A stretch of DNA of 52,603 nt from Clostridia bacterium (GTDB lineage: Bacteria; Bacillota; Clostridia; Oscillospirales; CAG-272), in assembly GCA_017536475.1 (NCBI GenBank), contig JAFXHH010000014.1, positions 1 to 52,603 of the forward strand, given 5' to 3'. Shown here one piece after another: positions 9,988 through 18,124 of the stretch. Position numbers and translations under genes: made by a program. The notes under the pieces were generated by a model, which was not told the origin of the DNA, made no database searches, and saw only the letters and a list, made by a program, of their open reading frames with translations. Within the stretch, counting starts at the first letter, position 1, and every line of letters starts with the position of its first letter.

Positions 9988-10016
9988 TTGAAAAAAGGGA
10001 TAAAACGCGGTATAAT
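9988..10016 (+). promoter_or_regulatory. promoter of the Gfo/Idh-isomerase operon
   Basis: TTGAAA and a perfect TATAAT are separated by 17 nt, about 40 bp before the start codon. Confidence 0.8.
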
Positions 10017-10054
10017 TAGCATATAAAAAGCCAATTCTTACAAAGGAGAATACA

Positions 10055-11134
10055 ATGGACAAGGTAAAAATAGGCATTATAGGCTGCGGCGGCATTGCAA
10101 ACAAAAAGCACATGCCCTCTCTTAAAAGTCTTCCCAACGTCGAGATGGTCGCATTTTGCGATATTATTGAGGAAAGAGCGCTGAAGGCAAAGGCGAATTT
10201 CGGCACTCCCGATGCAAAAGTATATACAGATTATAAAAAGCTGCTTGAGGACAAGACTATAGACGTCGTGCACGTCTGCACACCTAACCGTTCGCACAGC
10301 TTTATAACGGTAGACGCTCTCGAATCTGGCAAGCACGTTATGTGCGAAAAGCCCATGGCGATCAATTCAGCAGAGGCGGAAAAAATGCTCGAAGCAGCAA
10401 AAAGGACGGGTAAGAAGCTTACCATCGGATACCAGACCCGTCAGTATCCCGAAGCGCAGTTTCTTAAGCAAGAGGCCCTCAACGGCACGTTTGGAGATAT
10501 CTATTATGCCAAGGCGACTGCGATCCGCCGCAGAGCCGTTCCCACCTGGGGAGTATTCTTGAACGAATACGAGCAGGGCGGCGGTCCTCTTATTGATATC
10601 GGAACGCATAGTCTTGACCTCACTCTTTGGATAATGGACAACTACAAGCCCAAATATTGCGTGGGTACAAAATTCCACAAGCTCAACGATCAGACAAATC
10701 AGGGCAACGCGTGGGGCAACTGGGATCCCGAAAAGTTCACCGTTGAGGACTCTGCATTCGGCTTCGTCGTTATGGAAAACGGCGCGACTATAAATCTTGA
10801 AGCTTCTTGGGCGCTCAACACTCTCGACGTCCGCGAGGCAACAACTCTCGTCTGCGGAACGCTCGCAGGCGGAGATATACACGACGGCGTTCGTATAAAC
10901 GGCATCAGAAACAACAGCCAATACGTACTCAAGCCCTCACTCAATCCTCAGGGTGCGGCATTCTTTGAAGGCGTCACCGGTGCCACCCCCGAGATAATGG
11001 AGGCAGCGCAGTGGATAGACGCTGTCATCAACGACAAAGAACCTTGCGTTCTTCCCGAGCAGGCGCTTGTAGTTACAAAGATCCTCGAGGGTATCTATAA
11101 GTCCGCAGAATCAGGCGATATCTACCGCTTTTAA
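10055..11134 (+). CDS. Gfo/Idh/MocA family oxidoreductase
   Basis: This 359-residue NAD(P)-dependent dehydrogenase begins with the Rossmann motif GIIGCGGIANKKHMPSL. It carries the family signature EKPMA (about residues 104-108), where the Lys is catalytic, followed by the GFO_IDH_MocA C-terminal alpha/beta domain with GGGPLIDIGTHSLDL. Members oxidise or epimerise sugars, inositols and sugar acids. AAAGGAG lies upstream of the ATG. The next gene starts 14 bp downstream and encodes an isomerase-type TIM barrel, a common pairing in sugar or inositol catabolism, which supports a sugar-type substrate without identifying it. Confidence 0.9.
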   Translation: MDKVKIGIIGCGGIANKKHMPSLKSLPNVEMVAFCDIIEERALKAKANFGTPDAKVYTDYKKLLEDKTIDVVHVCTPNRSHSFITVDALESGKHVMCEKPMAINSAEAEKMLEAAKRTGKKLTIGYQTRQYPEAQFLKQEALNGTFGDIYYAKATAIRRRAVPTWGVFLNEYEQGGGPLIDIGTHSLDLTLWIMDNYKPKYCVGTKFHKLNDQTNQGNAWGNWDPEKFTVEDSAFGFVVMENGATINLEASWALNTLDVREATTLVCGTLAGGDIHDGVRINGIRNNSQYVLKPSLNPQGAAFFEGVTGATPEIMEAAQWIDAVINDKEPCVLPEQALVVTKILEGIYKSAESGDIYRF

Positions 11135-11148
11135 TTAGGAGGACAAAA

Positions 11149-12114
11149 ATGAAACTCAGCGTTCTTGCAAATCTTTATGGAGCAAAGCCGCTTGATGAGG
11201 CTTTGAAAATAATTACCGATCTTGGAGTTCACACCGTCGAGATAGGTGCGGGCGGTTATCCCGGAAAGGCGCACTGCAACCCTGCAGAGCTGCTTGCAGA
11301 CACAAAAAAATACGACGAATTTGTCGCAACCTTCAAAAAATACGACACCGAGATCTGCGCTCTCGCCTGCCACGGAAACCCCGTGCATCCCAATAAGGAG
11401 ATCGCGGCTCAGTACGATAAGGATTTCAGAGAAGCAGTATTGCTTGCCGAAAAGCTCGGAGTAGACACAATAGTTGCCTTCTCGGGCTGCCCCGGCGACT
11501 CTGAAAATTCAAAATATCCCAACTGGGTAACTTGCCCTTGGCCCGAGGATTTTCTCGCTATTCTCGATTGGCAGTGGAACGAGGTCCTCATCCCCTACTG
11601 GAAGGAAGCAGGCGCATTCGCAAAATCTCACGGCGTACGCATAGCCTTTGAGATGCACCCGGGCTTCTGCGTCTACAATCCCGAAACTCTATTGAAGCTC
11701 CGCGCCGCAGTTGGCGACGTTATAGGAGCAAATCTCGACCCCAGCCACTTGATCTGGCAAGGAATCGATCCCGTAGCCGCAACACGTGAGCTTGCGGGCG
11801 CGATATACCACGTTCACGCCAAGGATACCAAGATCGACAAATACAACACCGCGAAAAACGGCGTGCTTGACACCAAGCATTACGGCGACGAGCTTCATCG
11901 CGCGTGGGTATTCCGTACGGTCGGCTACGGCAACGGCGAAACCTATTGGAGAGATCTTGTTTCAAATCTTCAGCTATGCGGCTATGACCGCGTTCTCTCG
12001 ATCGAGCACGAGGACAGCTACATGTCTATCGACGAGGGTCTTGCAAAAGCCGTAAGCTTCTTAAAGGACGTTATCATATACGACAAAAAGCCTTCAACAA
12101 TGAGTTGGGCATAA
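11149..12114 (+). CDS. sugar phosphate isomerase/epimerase (AP endonuclease 2-like TIM barrel)
   Basis: The 321-residue protein belongs to the xylose isomerase-like TIM-barrel superfamily. Likely metal ligands lie in IAFEMHPGF (Glu), GANLDPSHL (Asp, His), YHVHAKD (His, Asp) and SIEHED (Glu). The family includes sugar epimerases, isomerases and inosose dehydratases; the exact reaction cannot be read here. AGGAGG lies 8 nt before the ATG. It is the second and last gene of the operon with the Gfo/Idh dehydrogenase, closed by a strong terminator. Confidence 0.88.
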   Translation: MKLSVLANLYGAKPLDEALKIITDLGVHTVEIGAGGYPGKAHCNPAELLADTKKYDEFVATFKKYDTEICALACHGNPVHPNKEIAAQYDKDFREAVLLAEKLGVDTIVAFSGCPGDSENSKYPNWVTCPWPEDFLAILDWQWNEVLIPYWKEAGAFAKSHGVRIAFEMHPGFCVYNPETLLKLRAAVGDVIGANLDPSHLIWQGIDPVAATRELAGAIYHVHAKDTKIDKYNTAKNGVLDTKHYGDELHRAWVFRTVGYGNGETYWRDLVSNLQLCGYDRVLSIEHEDSYMSIDEGLAKAVSFLKDVIIYDKKPSTMSWA

Positions 12115-12150
12115 AAAAATGGCTGAGTCTACCGACTCAGCCATTTTTTT
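12113..12150. terminator. bidirectional intrinsic terminator
   Basis: An 11-bp stem (ATGGCTGAGTC and its complement) with loop TACC has an A-run on its left and a T-run on its right. It can end the isomerase transcript on the plus strand and the convergent FAD-protein transcript on the minus strand. Confidence 0.93.
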
Positions 12151-12153
12151 GTT

Positions 12154-13539
12154 TTATTGTTCAATTCCGCAGATATGATCTGCCACAAAAAGACCCATCG
12201 CGCCGCTTTGAGAAAGTCCGCGCGTGATTCCGCTTCCGTCTCCGATCATATAAACTCCGTCCATGACCTCAAAATGTCCGTTGTGCTCGGGGCGAATGCT
12301 ATAATATTTATTTTCGCATCCGTAAAGAAGAGTGTCGGGGTTTGCCGTTCCGGGAGCAACTTTGTCGAGCGCGTAGATAGTCTCAATGATATTGGTCAGC
12401 GCACGGTATGGAAGAACTATCGAAAGGTCGCCGGGATACGCCTTCAGGGTCGGAATGACCGTGTTGGCAGCCAAACGGTGCTCGTTGGTTCTTCTTCCGC
12501 GGACGAGATCTCCAAATCTCTGAACGATAATATTGCCGTCACCTGCAAAGTTCATATTACGCGCGATGTTCTCGGCGTATTCGGTGGGCTTGTTGAAGTT
12601 TCCGTTGAAGTGGATCGACGAAAGGATCGCAAAGTTGCAGTTCTCGGTCTTCTTTTCGGGCTCCGCAAAGCTGTGTCCGTTTGCAGTGATTACTCCGTGG
12701 TTGTTCTCTGCCGAAACGATACCGCCCTGATTGAAACAGAACATTCTGGTTCTGTCCTCAAATGTCTTGGTTCTGCAAAGGATCTTCGGCTCGTAGATCT
12801 GCGAGGAAAACTCCTTCCAGATAATATCCTTCATTTCAACTCTTACACCGATATCGACCGAGTTGGTGTTCATCTTTATGCCAAACTTCTGGCAGAATGT
12901 GCTGACAAATTCCGCACCGCTTCTTCCCGTCGCGATTATGACCTTATCCGCTTCGATCGTATCCTCTGACTTATTGGTCCGAATAGCGAGCGCATATCCG
13001 TTCTCGGTTTTATCGACTGAAGTACATTCGGTTCCCGAGAGCATATTCACACCTACCTTGTCAAGATGCTTGATAAGCGCCTGCATAGTCTTAAAATTCT
13101 TATCGGTTCCAAGATGGCGAACATTCATATCAAGCAGACGAAGATTATTCTGCAAGCACTTGAGCTTGAGCTCCTCGCTCGAGCGATAAAGCTCGGGATA
13201 ATCGTCGGAGAAGGACTTCAGCACGTCGTCGACTCCGTTTATGTACTTCATCGCCATTCTTTCACCGAGCTCCTCGCCCATATAACCGCCGTAAGCCGTT
13301 CCGAGATTGAATTTTCCGTCGGAAAATGCGCCTGCGCCTGCATATCCGCCCGTGATTGAGCAGACCTTGCAATGAACGCAAGCCCTATTGTGTCCTGCGG
13401 GACAGTAGCGCTTTTCAAGCTCGAATCCGCGCTCGATTATAGTCACGTTTATTTCGGGCTTATTTACCTTTAACTGATAAGCAGCCATAAGACCGCCGAT
13501 GCCGCCGCCTATTATTGCTACGTTAGTTTTCATATACAT
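12154..13539 (-). CDS. FAD-dependent oxidoreductase (COG2509-like)
   Basis: This 461-residue flavoprotein has an N-terminal dinucleotide-binding motif (VAIIGGGIGGLMAAYQL), a Cys-containing PAGHNRACVHCKVCSITGG segment, and a C-terminal FAD-contact motif MIGDGSGITRGLSQSGAMG. It matches the uncharacterised FAD-dependent dehydrogenases common in Clostridia; the substrate is not known. Of two near-adjacent ATG codons, the first is preferred because GGAGG lies 5 nt before it, against 11 nt for the second. It is 11 bp behind the glutamate formimidoyltransferase gene and forms an operon with it. Confidence 0.85.
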   Translation of the reverse strand: MYMKTNVAIIGGGIGGLMAAYQLKVNKPEINVTIIERGFELEKRYCPAGHNRACVHCKVCSITGGYAGAGAFSDGKFNLGTAYGGYMGEELGERMAMKYINGVDDVLKSFSDDYPELYRSSEELKLKCLQNNLRLLDMNVRHLGTDKNFKTMQALIKHLDKVGVNMLSGTECTSVDKTENGYALAIRTNKSEDTIEADKVIIATGRSGAEFVSTFCQKFGIKMNTNSVDIGVRVEMKDIIWKEFSSQIYEPKILCRTKTFEDRTRMFCFNQGGIVSAENNHGVITANGHSFAEPEKKTENCNFAILSSIHFNGNFNKPTEYAENIARNMNFAGDGNIIVQRFGDLVRGRRTNEHRLAANTVIPTLKAYPGDLSIVLPYRALTNIIETIYALDKVAPGTANPDTLLYGCENKYYSIRPEHNGHFEVMDGVYMIGDGSGITRGLSQSGAMGLFVADHICGIEQ

Positions 13540-13550
13540 TACATCCTCCG

Positions 13551-14444
13551 TTATAATAAATATTCTTCAATAACTCTTTTTTTATGATCAAAATCTCTGA
13601 TTCCAAGATAATGCCCTGCCGCATCGGTGAGCGCCCTCATCGGCACAAGACCGATAAGCTCCGCACTCGTGACCTCGGTTCCGTATTCTATAGCAAGTGC
13701 TCTGACCTCCTCAGTCAGCTTCCAAAGCGGAGTTACCGTGTAATCTGTGAGATTTACCGTGACCTGCGCCACGTTTTCACTTTCCAGCATAACTCCAAGC
13801 GCCTTGACACAGGGTAATCCACCGTTTGATTGTCTTATTTTCTTCGCAATAGCCTTCGCTATGGAAATATCGCTTGTTGCAAGGTCAAAGTTATATGCGA
13901 TAAGAAAAAATCTCGCACCGACGACCGTTACGCCCGCAGATAAATGATATCCTTCTCCAAAATCGGGGATCCATTCGGGATCCTTGGTCTTTTCTGCAAG
14001 TCCCTCAAATTCTCCGCGTCTGACGTCGGCAAGATTTTTTCTGTGCGGATATATCGCACTATCCTCATACAAATAGCAAGGAACTTGGTTTTCTTGCCAT
14101 ATTCTTTCGGCGATCCTTTCGGAAAGCGCGATTGCATCCTCCGCCGTAGCGTTACGAAGCGGAACTACCGGCAGAACGTCAAGCGCTCCGACTCTGGGAT
14201 GCTCTCCTTTGTGCAATCGCAGATCGATAAGCTCGGTCGTCTTTTTAGAGAGCGCGACCGCAGCCTCTTCAATTGCCTCAGCAGAGCCGAGAAAGGTTAT
14301 GACCGAACGGTTGTGATCCACGTCCGAGGAATAGTTCATCAAGGTTATTCCCTTAATGCTTGATACTGCGTTCACACACTCTGCAACGACGATAGGATCT
14401 CTTCCCTCGCTTATATTAGGTATGCACTCGTATATTCCCGACAC
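13551..14444 (-). CDS. ftcD: glutamate formimidoyltransferase
   Basis: The 297-residue protein moves the formimino group from formiminoglutamate to tetrahydrofolate in histidine degradation. It begins SGIYECIPNISEGRD, the family's N-terminal signature, and carries HPRVGALDVLPVVPL and a C-terminal LTDYTVTPL segment. The length fits a stand-alone transferase without the cyclodeaminase domain. The start is GTG: AGGAG lies 7 nt upstream and the family N-terminus begins there, although the frame stays open for 46 more codons. Those extra codons run into the -10 region of the promoter, so they are not coding. No other histidine-degradation gene is in view. Confidence 0.93.
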   Translation of the reverse strand: MSGIYECIPNISEGRDPIVVAECVNAVSSIKGITLMNYSSDVDHNRSVITFLGSAEAIEEAAVALSKKTTELIDLRLHKGEHPRVGALDVLPVVPLRNATAEDAIALSERIAERIWQENQVPCYLYEDSAIYPHRKNLADVRRGEFEGLAEKTKDPEWIPDFGEGYHLSAGVTVVGARFFLIAYNFDLATSDISIAKAIAKKIRQSNGGLPCVKALGVMLESENVAQVTVNLTDYTVTPLWKLTEEVRALAIEYGTEVTSAELIGLVPMRALTDAAGHYLGIRDFDHKKRVIEEYLL

Positions 14445-14520
14445 AACTTCACTCCTTTCGTGCACAAAGACAGGCGCAAAAAATATTTTTTGCGCTGTTC
14501 GTTTATTCTCAAACCGATTT

Positions 14521-14549
14521 ATTATACAATATAATAACGAATTTGTCAA
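14521..14549 (-). promoter_or_regulatory. sigma-A promoter of ftcD
   Basis: Minus-strand TTGACA and TATAAT are separated by 17 nt. The leader between it and the GTG start holds a palindrome (GCGCAAAAAATATTTTTTGCGC read as two 11-base halves, 14475-14496). Confidence 0.88.
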
Positions 14550-14598
14550 GCATTTTTGTGAAAAATCCATATCTTCGAGCAATTAAATACTATCTCTA

Positions 14599-14627
14599 TT
14601 GACAATTTCTTAAAATTTTATTATAAT
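14599..14627 (+). promoter_or_regulatory. sigma-A promoter of cca
   Basis: TTGACA and TATAAT are separated by exactly 17 nt, followed by a leader of about 135 nt that holds the structured element described separately. Confidence 0.9.
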
Positions 14628-14638
14628 AAAAACAACAA

Positions 14639-14745
14639 ATGCATCCGACAATGCCTAACGGCGTCGAATGCGTCATGAGTAGTTTTTATTGAATCATAAG
14701 CCCTTCGGGCACGACAAGCTGCGCTTGTCTTTATGATAAATTCAA
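14639..14745 (+). other. structured leader or palindromic repeat upstream of cca
   Basis: Two foldable parts lie between promoter and gene. The first is a hairpin (14641-14671) with GCAT/ATGC and CGAC/GTCG around GCC-TAAC-GGC. The second is a three-way junction: TTGAAT (14689-14694) pairs with ATTCAA (14740-14745), CATAA pairs with TTATG, and inside are GCCC-TTC-GGGC and GACAAG-CTGCG-CTTGTC. There is no T-run and no match to a riboswitch class that I know. It may be an RNA leader or a copy of a dispersed palindromic repeat. Confidence 0.5.
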
Positions 14746-14769
14746 GTAAAGGAGGTCGCGTTCACAGTT

Positions 14770-15939
14770 ATGATAAAATACCCCGAAAACGTAGTAAAGA
14801 TAGCAAAAATTCTCGATGAAAACGGCTATAAAGCATACGCCGTGGGCGGTTGTATTCGCGACGCGCTGATGGGAAAGATCCCTGCCGACTGGGATATGAC
14901 CACCGACTGTCCTCCCTCAAAAATGCTTGAAATATTTGAAAATTCAGGTCTTCGCACCATTCCTACAGGTCTCAAGCACGGAACGGTGACTATTCTTATT
15001 GAAAACGAAGCATACGAATGTACGACCTTCAGGATCGACGGCAGCTATACCGACTCCCGCCACCCCGACAGCGTTACCTTTACCCCCGATCTCTCCGAGG
15101 ATCTGCGCCGCCGCGACTTTACGGTCAACGCGATGGCAGGCGATCCCCTTTCAAGCAATGAAATAACCGATATTTTCGGCGGTCGGAACGATATTGAAAA
15201 CAAGATCATTCGTGCCGTCGGAGACCCCGAAAAAAGATTCACTGAGGACGCTCTCCGTATTCTCCGCGCCGTAAGATTCGCAACAACACTTGATTTTTCA
15301 ATAGAAGACGGCACAAAATCGGCGGCAAGATCGCTCGGCAGACGTCTCAAAGATGTCTCTGCCGAAAGAAGATCCGTGGAGATAAAAAAAATACTTCTCT
15401 CCAAAAACGCAGACAGAGGAATATCTCTTCTTCTCGAGCTTGACCTCGCAAAACACATCCACCCGTCTATAAGCTCGCCCAAAACAGCTATCTCCTCCCT
15501 GCCCGAAAGCTTTTCGACACGTCTGGCATCGCTTTTTCACGAAGTACCCAATCTTTCTGTAATGAAGCTTTCAAACGAGATAACAGCACAGGTAAAATTG
15601 CTATGTGACGACGGTCTGTATGCTGAAATTGCAAATTTAAGCGAGCCCACCGACGTCAAGGCAAGATTTATGCTTTCAAAATACGGAGAATTAGCAAACC
15701 ATGCGGCGCTTTTGAGGGAAAATTACGAGCTATCGGCAGTTATCTCTGCCGAAAGAGCAAAAAATCCCTGCGTAAAAATATCCGAACTCGCGGTCAGCGG
15801 CAACGACCTTATAGGCATCGGTATAACACCCCGAAACATTGGAAGCATTATGCAGAAGCTGCTGAGCCTTGTAATAAAAAACCCTTCTTTCAACGAAAAG
15901 AGCAAACTGCTCTCCATCGTATCCGAGATAAACGAATAA
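14770..15939 (+). CDS. cca: CCA tRNA nucleotidyltransferase
   Basis: The 389-residue class II nucleotidyltransferase adds or repairs the 3'-CCA end of tRNAs. Motifs in order are AYAVGGCIRDALMG, the catalytic DWDMTT (two carboxylates), RRDFTVNAMA, and EDALRILRAVRFA with the RNA-binding head and neck region behind it. The first three quarters fit well; the C-terminal body is more divergent. The Shine-Dalgarno AAAGGAGG is about 14 nt from the ATG, longer than usual, and no alternative in-frame start lies between them. The next gene follows after 11 bp. Confidence 0.93.
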   Translation: MIKYPENVVKIAKILDENGYKAYAVGGCIRDALMGKIPADWDMTTDCPPSKMLEIFENSGLRTIPTGLKHGTVTILIENEAYECTTFRIDGSYTDSRHPDSVTFTPDLSEDLRRRDFTVNAMAGDPLSSNEITDIFGGRNDIENKIIRAVGDPEKRFTEDALRILRAVRFATTLDFSIEDGTKSAARSLGRRLKDVSAERRSVEIKKILLSKNADRGISLLLELDLAKHIHPSISSPKTAISSLPESFSTRLASLFHEVPNLSVMKLSNEITAQVKLLCDDGLYAEIANLSEPTDVKARFMLSKYGELANHAALLRENYELSAVISAERAKNPCVKISELAVSGNDLIGIGITPRNIGSIMQKLLSLVIKNPSFNEKSKLLSIVSEINE

Positions 15940-15950
15940 AGGAAATCAAA

Positions 15951-16490
15951 ATGTACATCTACAAAAAAAAGATACAGCCGAAAAATACGGCGGCAAAGAT
16001 AACCTCTGCGCTCTGTCTTCTCTGCGGAGCTGCGTTGCTCATACTCGCACAAGCGGGATATATAGCCATACCGATCTTGGCGCAAATGCTCGGTATTATC
16101 CTTTGGGTCGCATCGATCTATATAGCATCGTCGTATCTTCTCCGCAATTACACCTACTCCGTTCAGATAAACAGCATAGAGGATGATGATCTGACACTTG
16201 CCGAACGGTACGATCTCGTCATCTACGAAAACAGAGGAAAAAAGAGCGTAAAGGTCTGTCACGTTGAAATGCGGGACGTAACGAATATAATAAAAATAAC
16301 TCCCCAAAGCAAGAAAAACGGCAAAAATAAAGACGTGAAGCGCTTCATTTACAACACACAGTTCGCGGCAAATCAAAAGATCGAAATACTCGCAAAAATC
16401 AGCGGCGAGGACTATTCAATAATCGTTACCTACGACGATGAGATTTTCTCTGTTCTTCAAAAAATACACGGCAACGAACCGTTATATTAA
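15951..16490 (+). CDS. small membrane protein, function unknown
   Basis: I do not recognise a named family for this 179-residue protein. Two hydrophobic segments (about residues 17-36 and 38-62) form a hairpin near the N-terminus. A soluble part of about 115 residues follows, with alternating beta-like segments (YTYSVQINSIE, YDLVIYENRG, KVCHVEMRDVTNI) that recall a bacterial PH-like fold. AAAGGAAAT precedes the ATG. It follows cca by 11 bp, so it is probably co-transcribed, and the terminator downstream closes the unit. Confidence 0.75.
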   Translation: MYIYKKKIQPKNTAAKITSALCLLCGAALLILAQAGYIAIPILAQMLGIILWVASIYIASSYLLRNYTYSVQINSIEDDDLTLAERYDLVIYENRGKKSVKVCHVEMRDVTNIIKITPQSKKNGKNKDVKRFIYNTQFAANQKIEILAKISGEDYSIIVTYDDEIFSVLQKIHGNEPLY

Positions 16491-16551
16491 TGAAAAAAAG
16501 ACAGACCGTTCTCTCTGCATTCTTAGCGGAGAATTGGGAAGCATGAAAATT

Positions 16552-16586
16552 TCGGCAGAGAACTTGATTTCTCTGCCGATTTGTGT
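16552..16586 (+). terminator. probable terminator of the cca operon
   Basis: An 11-bp stem (TCGGCAGAGAA and its complement) with a 6-nt loop is followed by TTTGTGTT. The T-run is imperfect. Confidence 0.6.
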
Positions 16587-16601
16587 TATAATGGGGCTAA
16601 C

Positions 16602-16734
16602 AAAAAGCCTCCCTTGTGTAAAGGGAGGTGGCAGCCGAAGGCTGACGGAGGGATTGTAAAAAAACCTAAAATAGCAGGAAACAATCCCTCAGTCGCTAAC
16701 GCGACAGCTCCCTTTACACAAGGGAGCCTTTGGA
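16602..16734. repeat. MITE-like inverted-repeat element
   Basis: Two arms of about 52 bp face each other around a 23-bp centre. Both arms carry GCTCCC or GCCTCCC followed by TTGTGTAAAGGGAG, then a short variable palindrome, and end with GAGGGATTGT at the inner side. They are similar but not identical. No open frame lies inside. Short elements with these terminal sequences are, from general knowledge, widespread in gut Clostridia. The element sits between the cca operon and an AT-rich orphan gene. Confidence 0.8.
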
Positions 16735-16843
16735 CACGCTCGTGCATCTTTAGGGGTATGGGCTTAGCCCAAGCCTTTGTAATACGAAGGCGAAACTGGC
16801 GATAAAACGGAACGATAAGAAATTGAGAAACGGAGGGAATGTT

Positions 16844-17305
16844 ATGATTTTTGAATTTGGAAATTTTCGACTTGATATAGATGTTGAATCCACAAAAGCA
16901 TTTTATAGTAAACACGAAAATACTGTTATTGAAGATTGTGGATGTGTTAATTGTCGAAATTATTATGAAGCAATCTCCATAGTTTCAGATAAAGTAAAAA
17001 ACTTTTTCAATTCAATCGGAATAGACCCGCAAAAATCTCCCGAAGCAACATGGTGGGACACAAATGAAGATGGAGTCGCATATTATTCTATTATTTTTCA
17101 TGTTGTTGGCACAATTATTAAGTCGGTTGATATATACAAGCCTGTTGGAGACGGCGGATATCAGTTAATTAACGAGAATTTCTATGAGATAGATAAGGGT
17201 TTTAAGGTTGGGTTTACTACAAAAGCTGTTCTTGTTGAAAAGGATTTCCCCCAGCCTTGTATACAGCTTGAAATAGAAGCTTACTTACCGTGGGTGATTA
17301 ATTGA
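16844..17305 (+). CDS. hypothetical protein with CGCVNC motif
   Basis: I cannot assign a function to this 153-residue protein. It has a DCGCVNCRNYYEA motif (about residues 31-43), where three Cys residues could bind metal, and a beta-rich C-terminal half ending QLEIEAYLPWVIN. No signal peptide or membrane segment is seen. The ATG has GGAGG 7 nt upstream and is preferred to a TTG seven codons earlier. Base composition is visibly more AT-rich than the flanking genes, and a MITE-like repeat lies directly upstream, so recent acquisition is plausible. A short hairpin follows the stop. Confidence 0.75.
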   Translation: MIFEFGNFRLDIDVESTKAFYSKHENTVIEDCGCVNCRNYYEAISIVSDKVKNFFNSIGIDPQKSPEATWWDTNEDGVAYYSIIFHVVGTIIKSVDIYKPVGDGGYQLINENFYEIDKGFKVGFTTKAVLVEKDFPQPCIQLEIEAYLPWVIN

Positions 17306-17332
17306 CAAATTTCAATTTATCGAACAAAATAA

Positions 17333-17350
17333 CCCCGACATCTGTCGGGG
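17333..17350 (+). terminator. short hairpin after the orphan gene
   Basis: CCCCGACA-TC-TGTCGGGG forms a tight 8-bp stem about 28 bp beyond the stop codon. The T-run after it is interrupted, so termination is probable but not certain. Confidence 0.55.
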
Positions 17351-17385
17351 CTAATTATTTGTTTACTGCGGAGCTTTTTTTATCC

Positions 17386-17412
17386 GTAGGGGCGAACTGC
17401 GTTCGCCCCTAC
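17386..17412. repeat. palindromic repeat
   Basis: GTAGGGGCGAAC and its exact complement flank the loop TGC. Palindromes of this kind are dispersed between genes in many Clostridia. It lies in the convergent gap between the orphan gene and the lipoprotein gene. Confidence 0.6.
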
Positions 17413-17482
17413 CGTGTATTAGTGAAAGATTTTGCGATTTCCCCGCTAATTTTGCACACCCTTGGTCTGTCTTTTTTGTTGT

Positions 17483-18103
17483 TTAATATGTCGGCGAATC
17501 CAAAAACCAATCGCCGTTCTCGTACACGAACGTAAGATCGACGGTGCGGCGTTTAGGATCCTTTAAGGTATAGCTTTCTATCGATACGGTAACGTATTTG
17601 GAATTCGAGGGATCAACGATCTCCATGGTCGAATAATCATATATACGCTCGGACAGAGAAAACTCGCCTGCGTTGACGTTCTGGTACAGCCACTCCGTGT
17701 TATCGTAAAATCGAACGTACGCATTCGTATCGTTTACCATAATGCCGTCGAAAGCGCTTTCGTAAAGCTCGGAAAGATATTCATCTGAAAAGATCTTATC
17801 TGCTGCCGCCTTAATATCGTCAATACTAAGATATTCCGAATTATCAAGCAATACCTTATTGTATCCCGAAACCTTGTCGTTATAATACACCATCTGTCTT
17901 TCCGACAGCTCACCGTCTCTTCTGTAGATCGGAAGACCCGTGCCGAAAAATATAACGTTAAGCTCCTTGGATTCTTCAATAAGATATACGAATCTCTCGT
18001 TCACATCTTCTATATTCGGCGCCTTTCCCGAGCAGGAGCTCAAGGTAACGGTTGCCGAAAATACAAGTAAAACAGAGATTATACCGATAAATATTTTTTT
18101 CAT
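17483..18103 (-). CDS. putative lipoprotein, function unknown
   Basis: The 206-residue protein begins with a lipoprotein signal peptide: MKK, a hydrophobic core, and the lipobox LSSC with Cys at residue 24. The mature part is soluble, rich in Asp, Glu and Tyr, and shows no family motif that I recognise. Its C-terminus (KDPKRRTVDLTFVYENGDW) has a beta-sheet pattern seen in many small secreted proteins of Clostridia. The site before the ATG is weak (GCAGG). It begins 21 bp after gyrA and may be read through from it, though a functional link is not implied. Confidence 0.75.
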   Translation of the reverse strand: MKKIFIGIISVLLVFSATVTLSSCSGKAPNIEDVNERFVYLIEESKELNVIFFGTGLPIYRRDGELSERQMVYYNDKVSGYNKVLLDNSEYLSIDDIKAAADKIFSDEYLSELYESAFDGIMVNDTNAYVRFYDNTEWLYQNVNAGEFSLSERIYDYSTMEIVDPSNSKYVTVSIESYTLKDPKRRTVDLTFVYENGDWFLDSPTY

Positions 18104-18124
18104 AAAAAACCTGCTATCGAAATA

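Noticed and set aside
14445..14582. N-terminal extension of ftcD by 46 codons
   Set aside because: It crosses the ftcD promoter, and the family signature starts right at the GTG.
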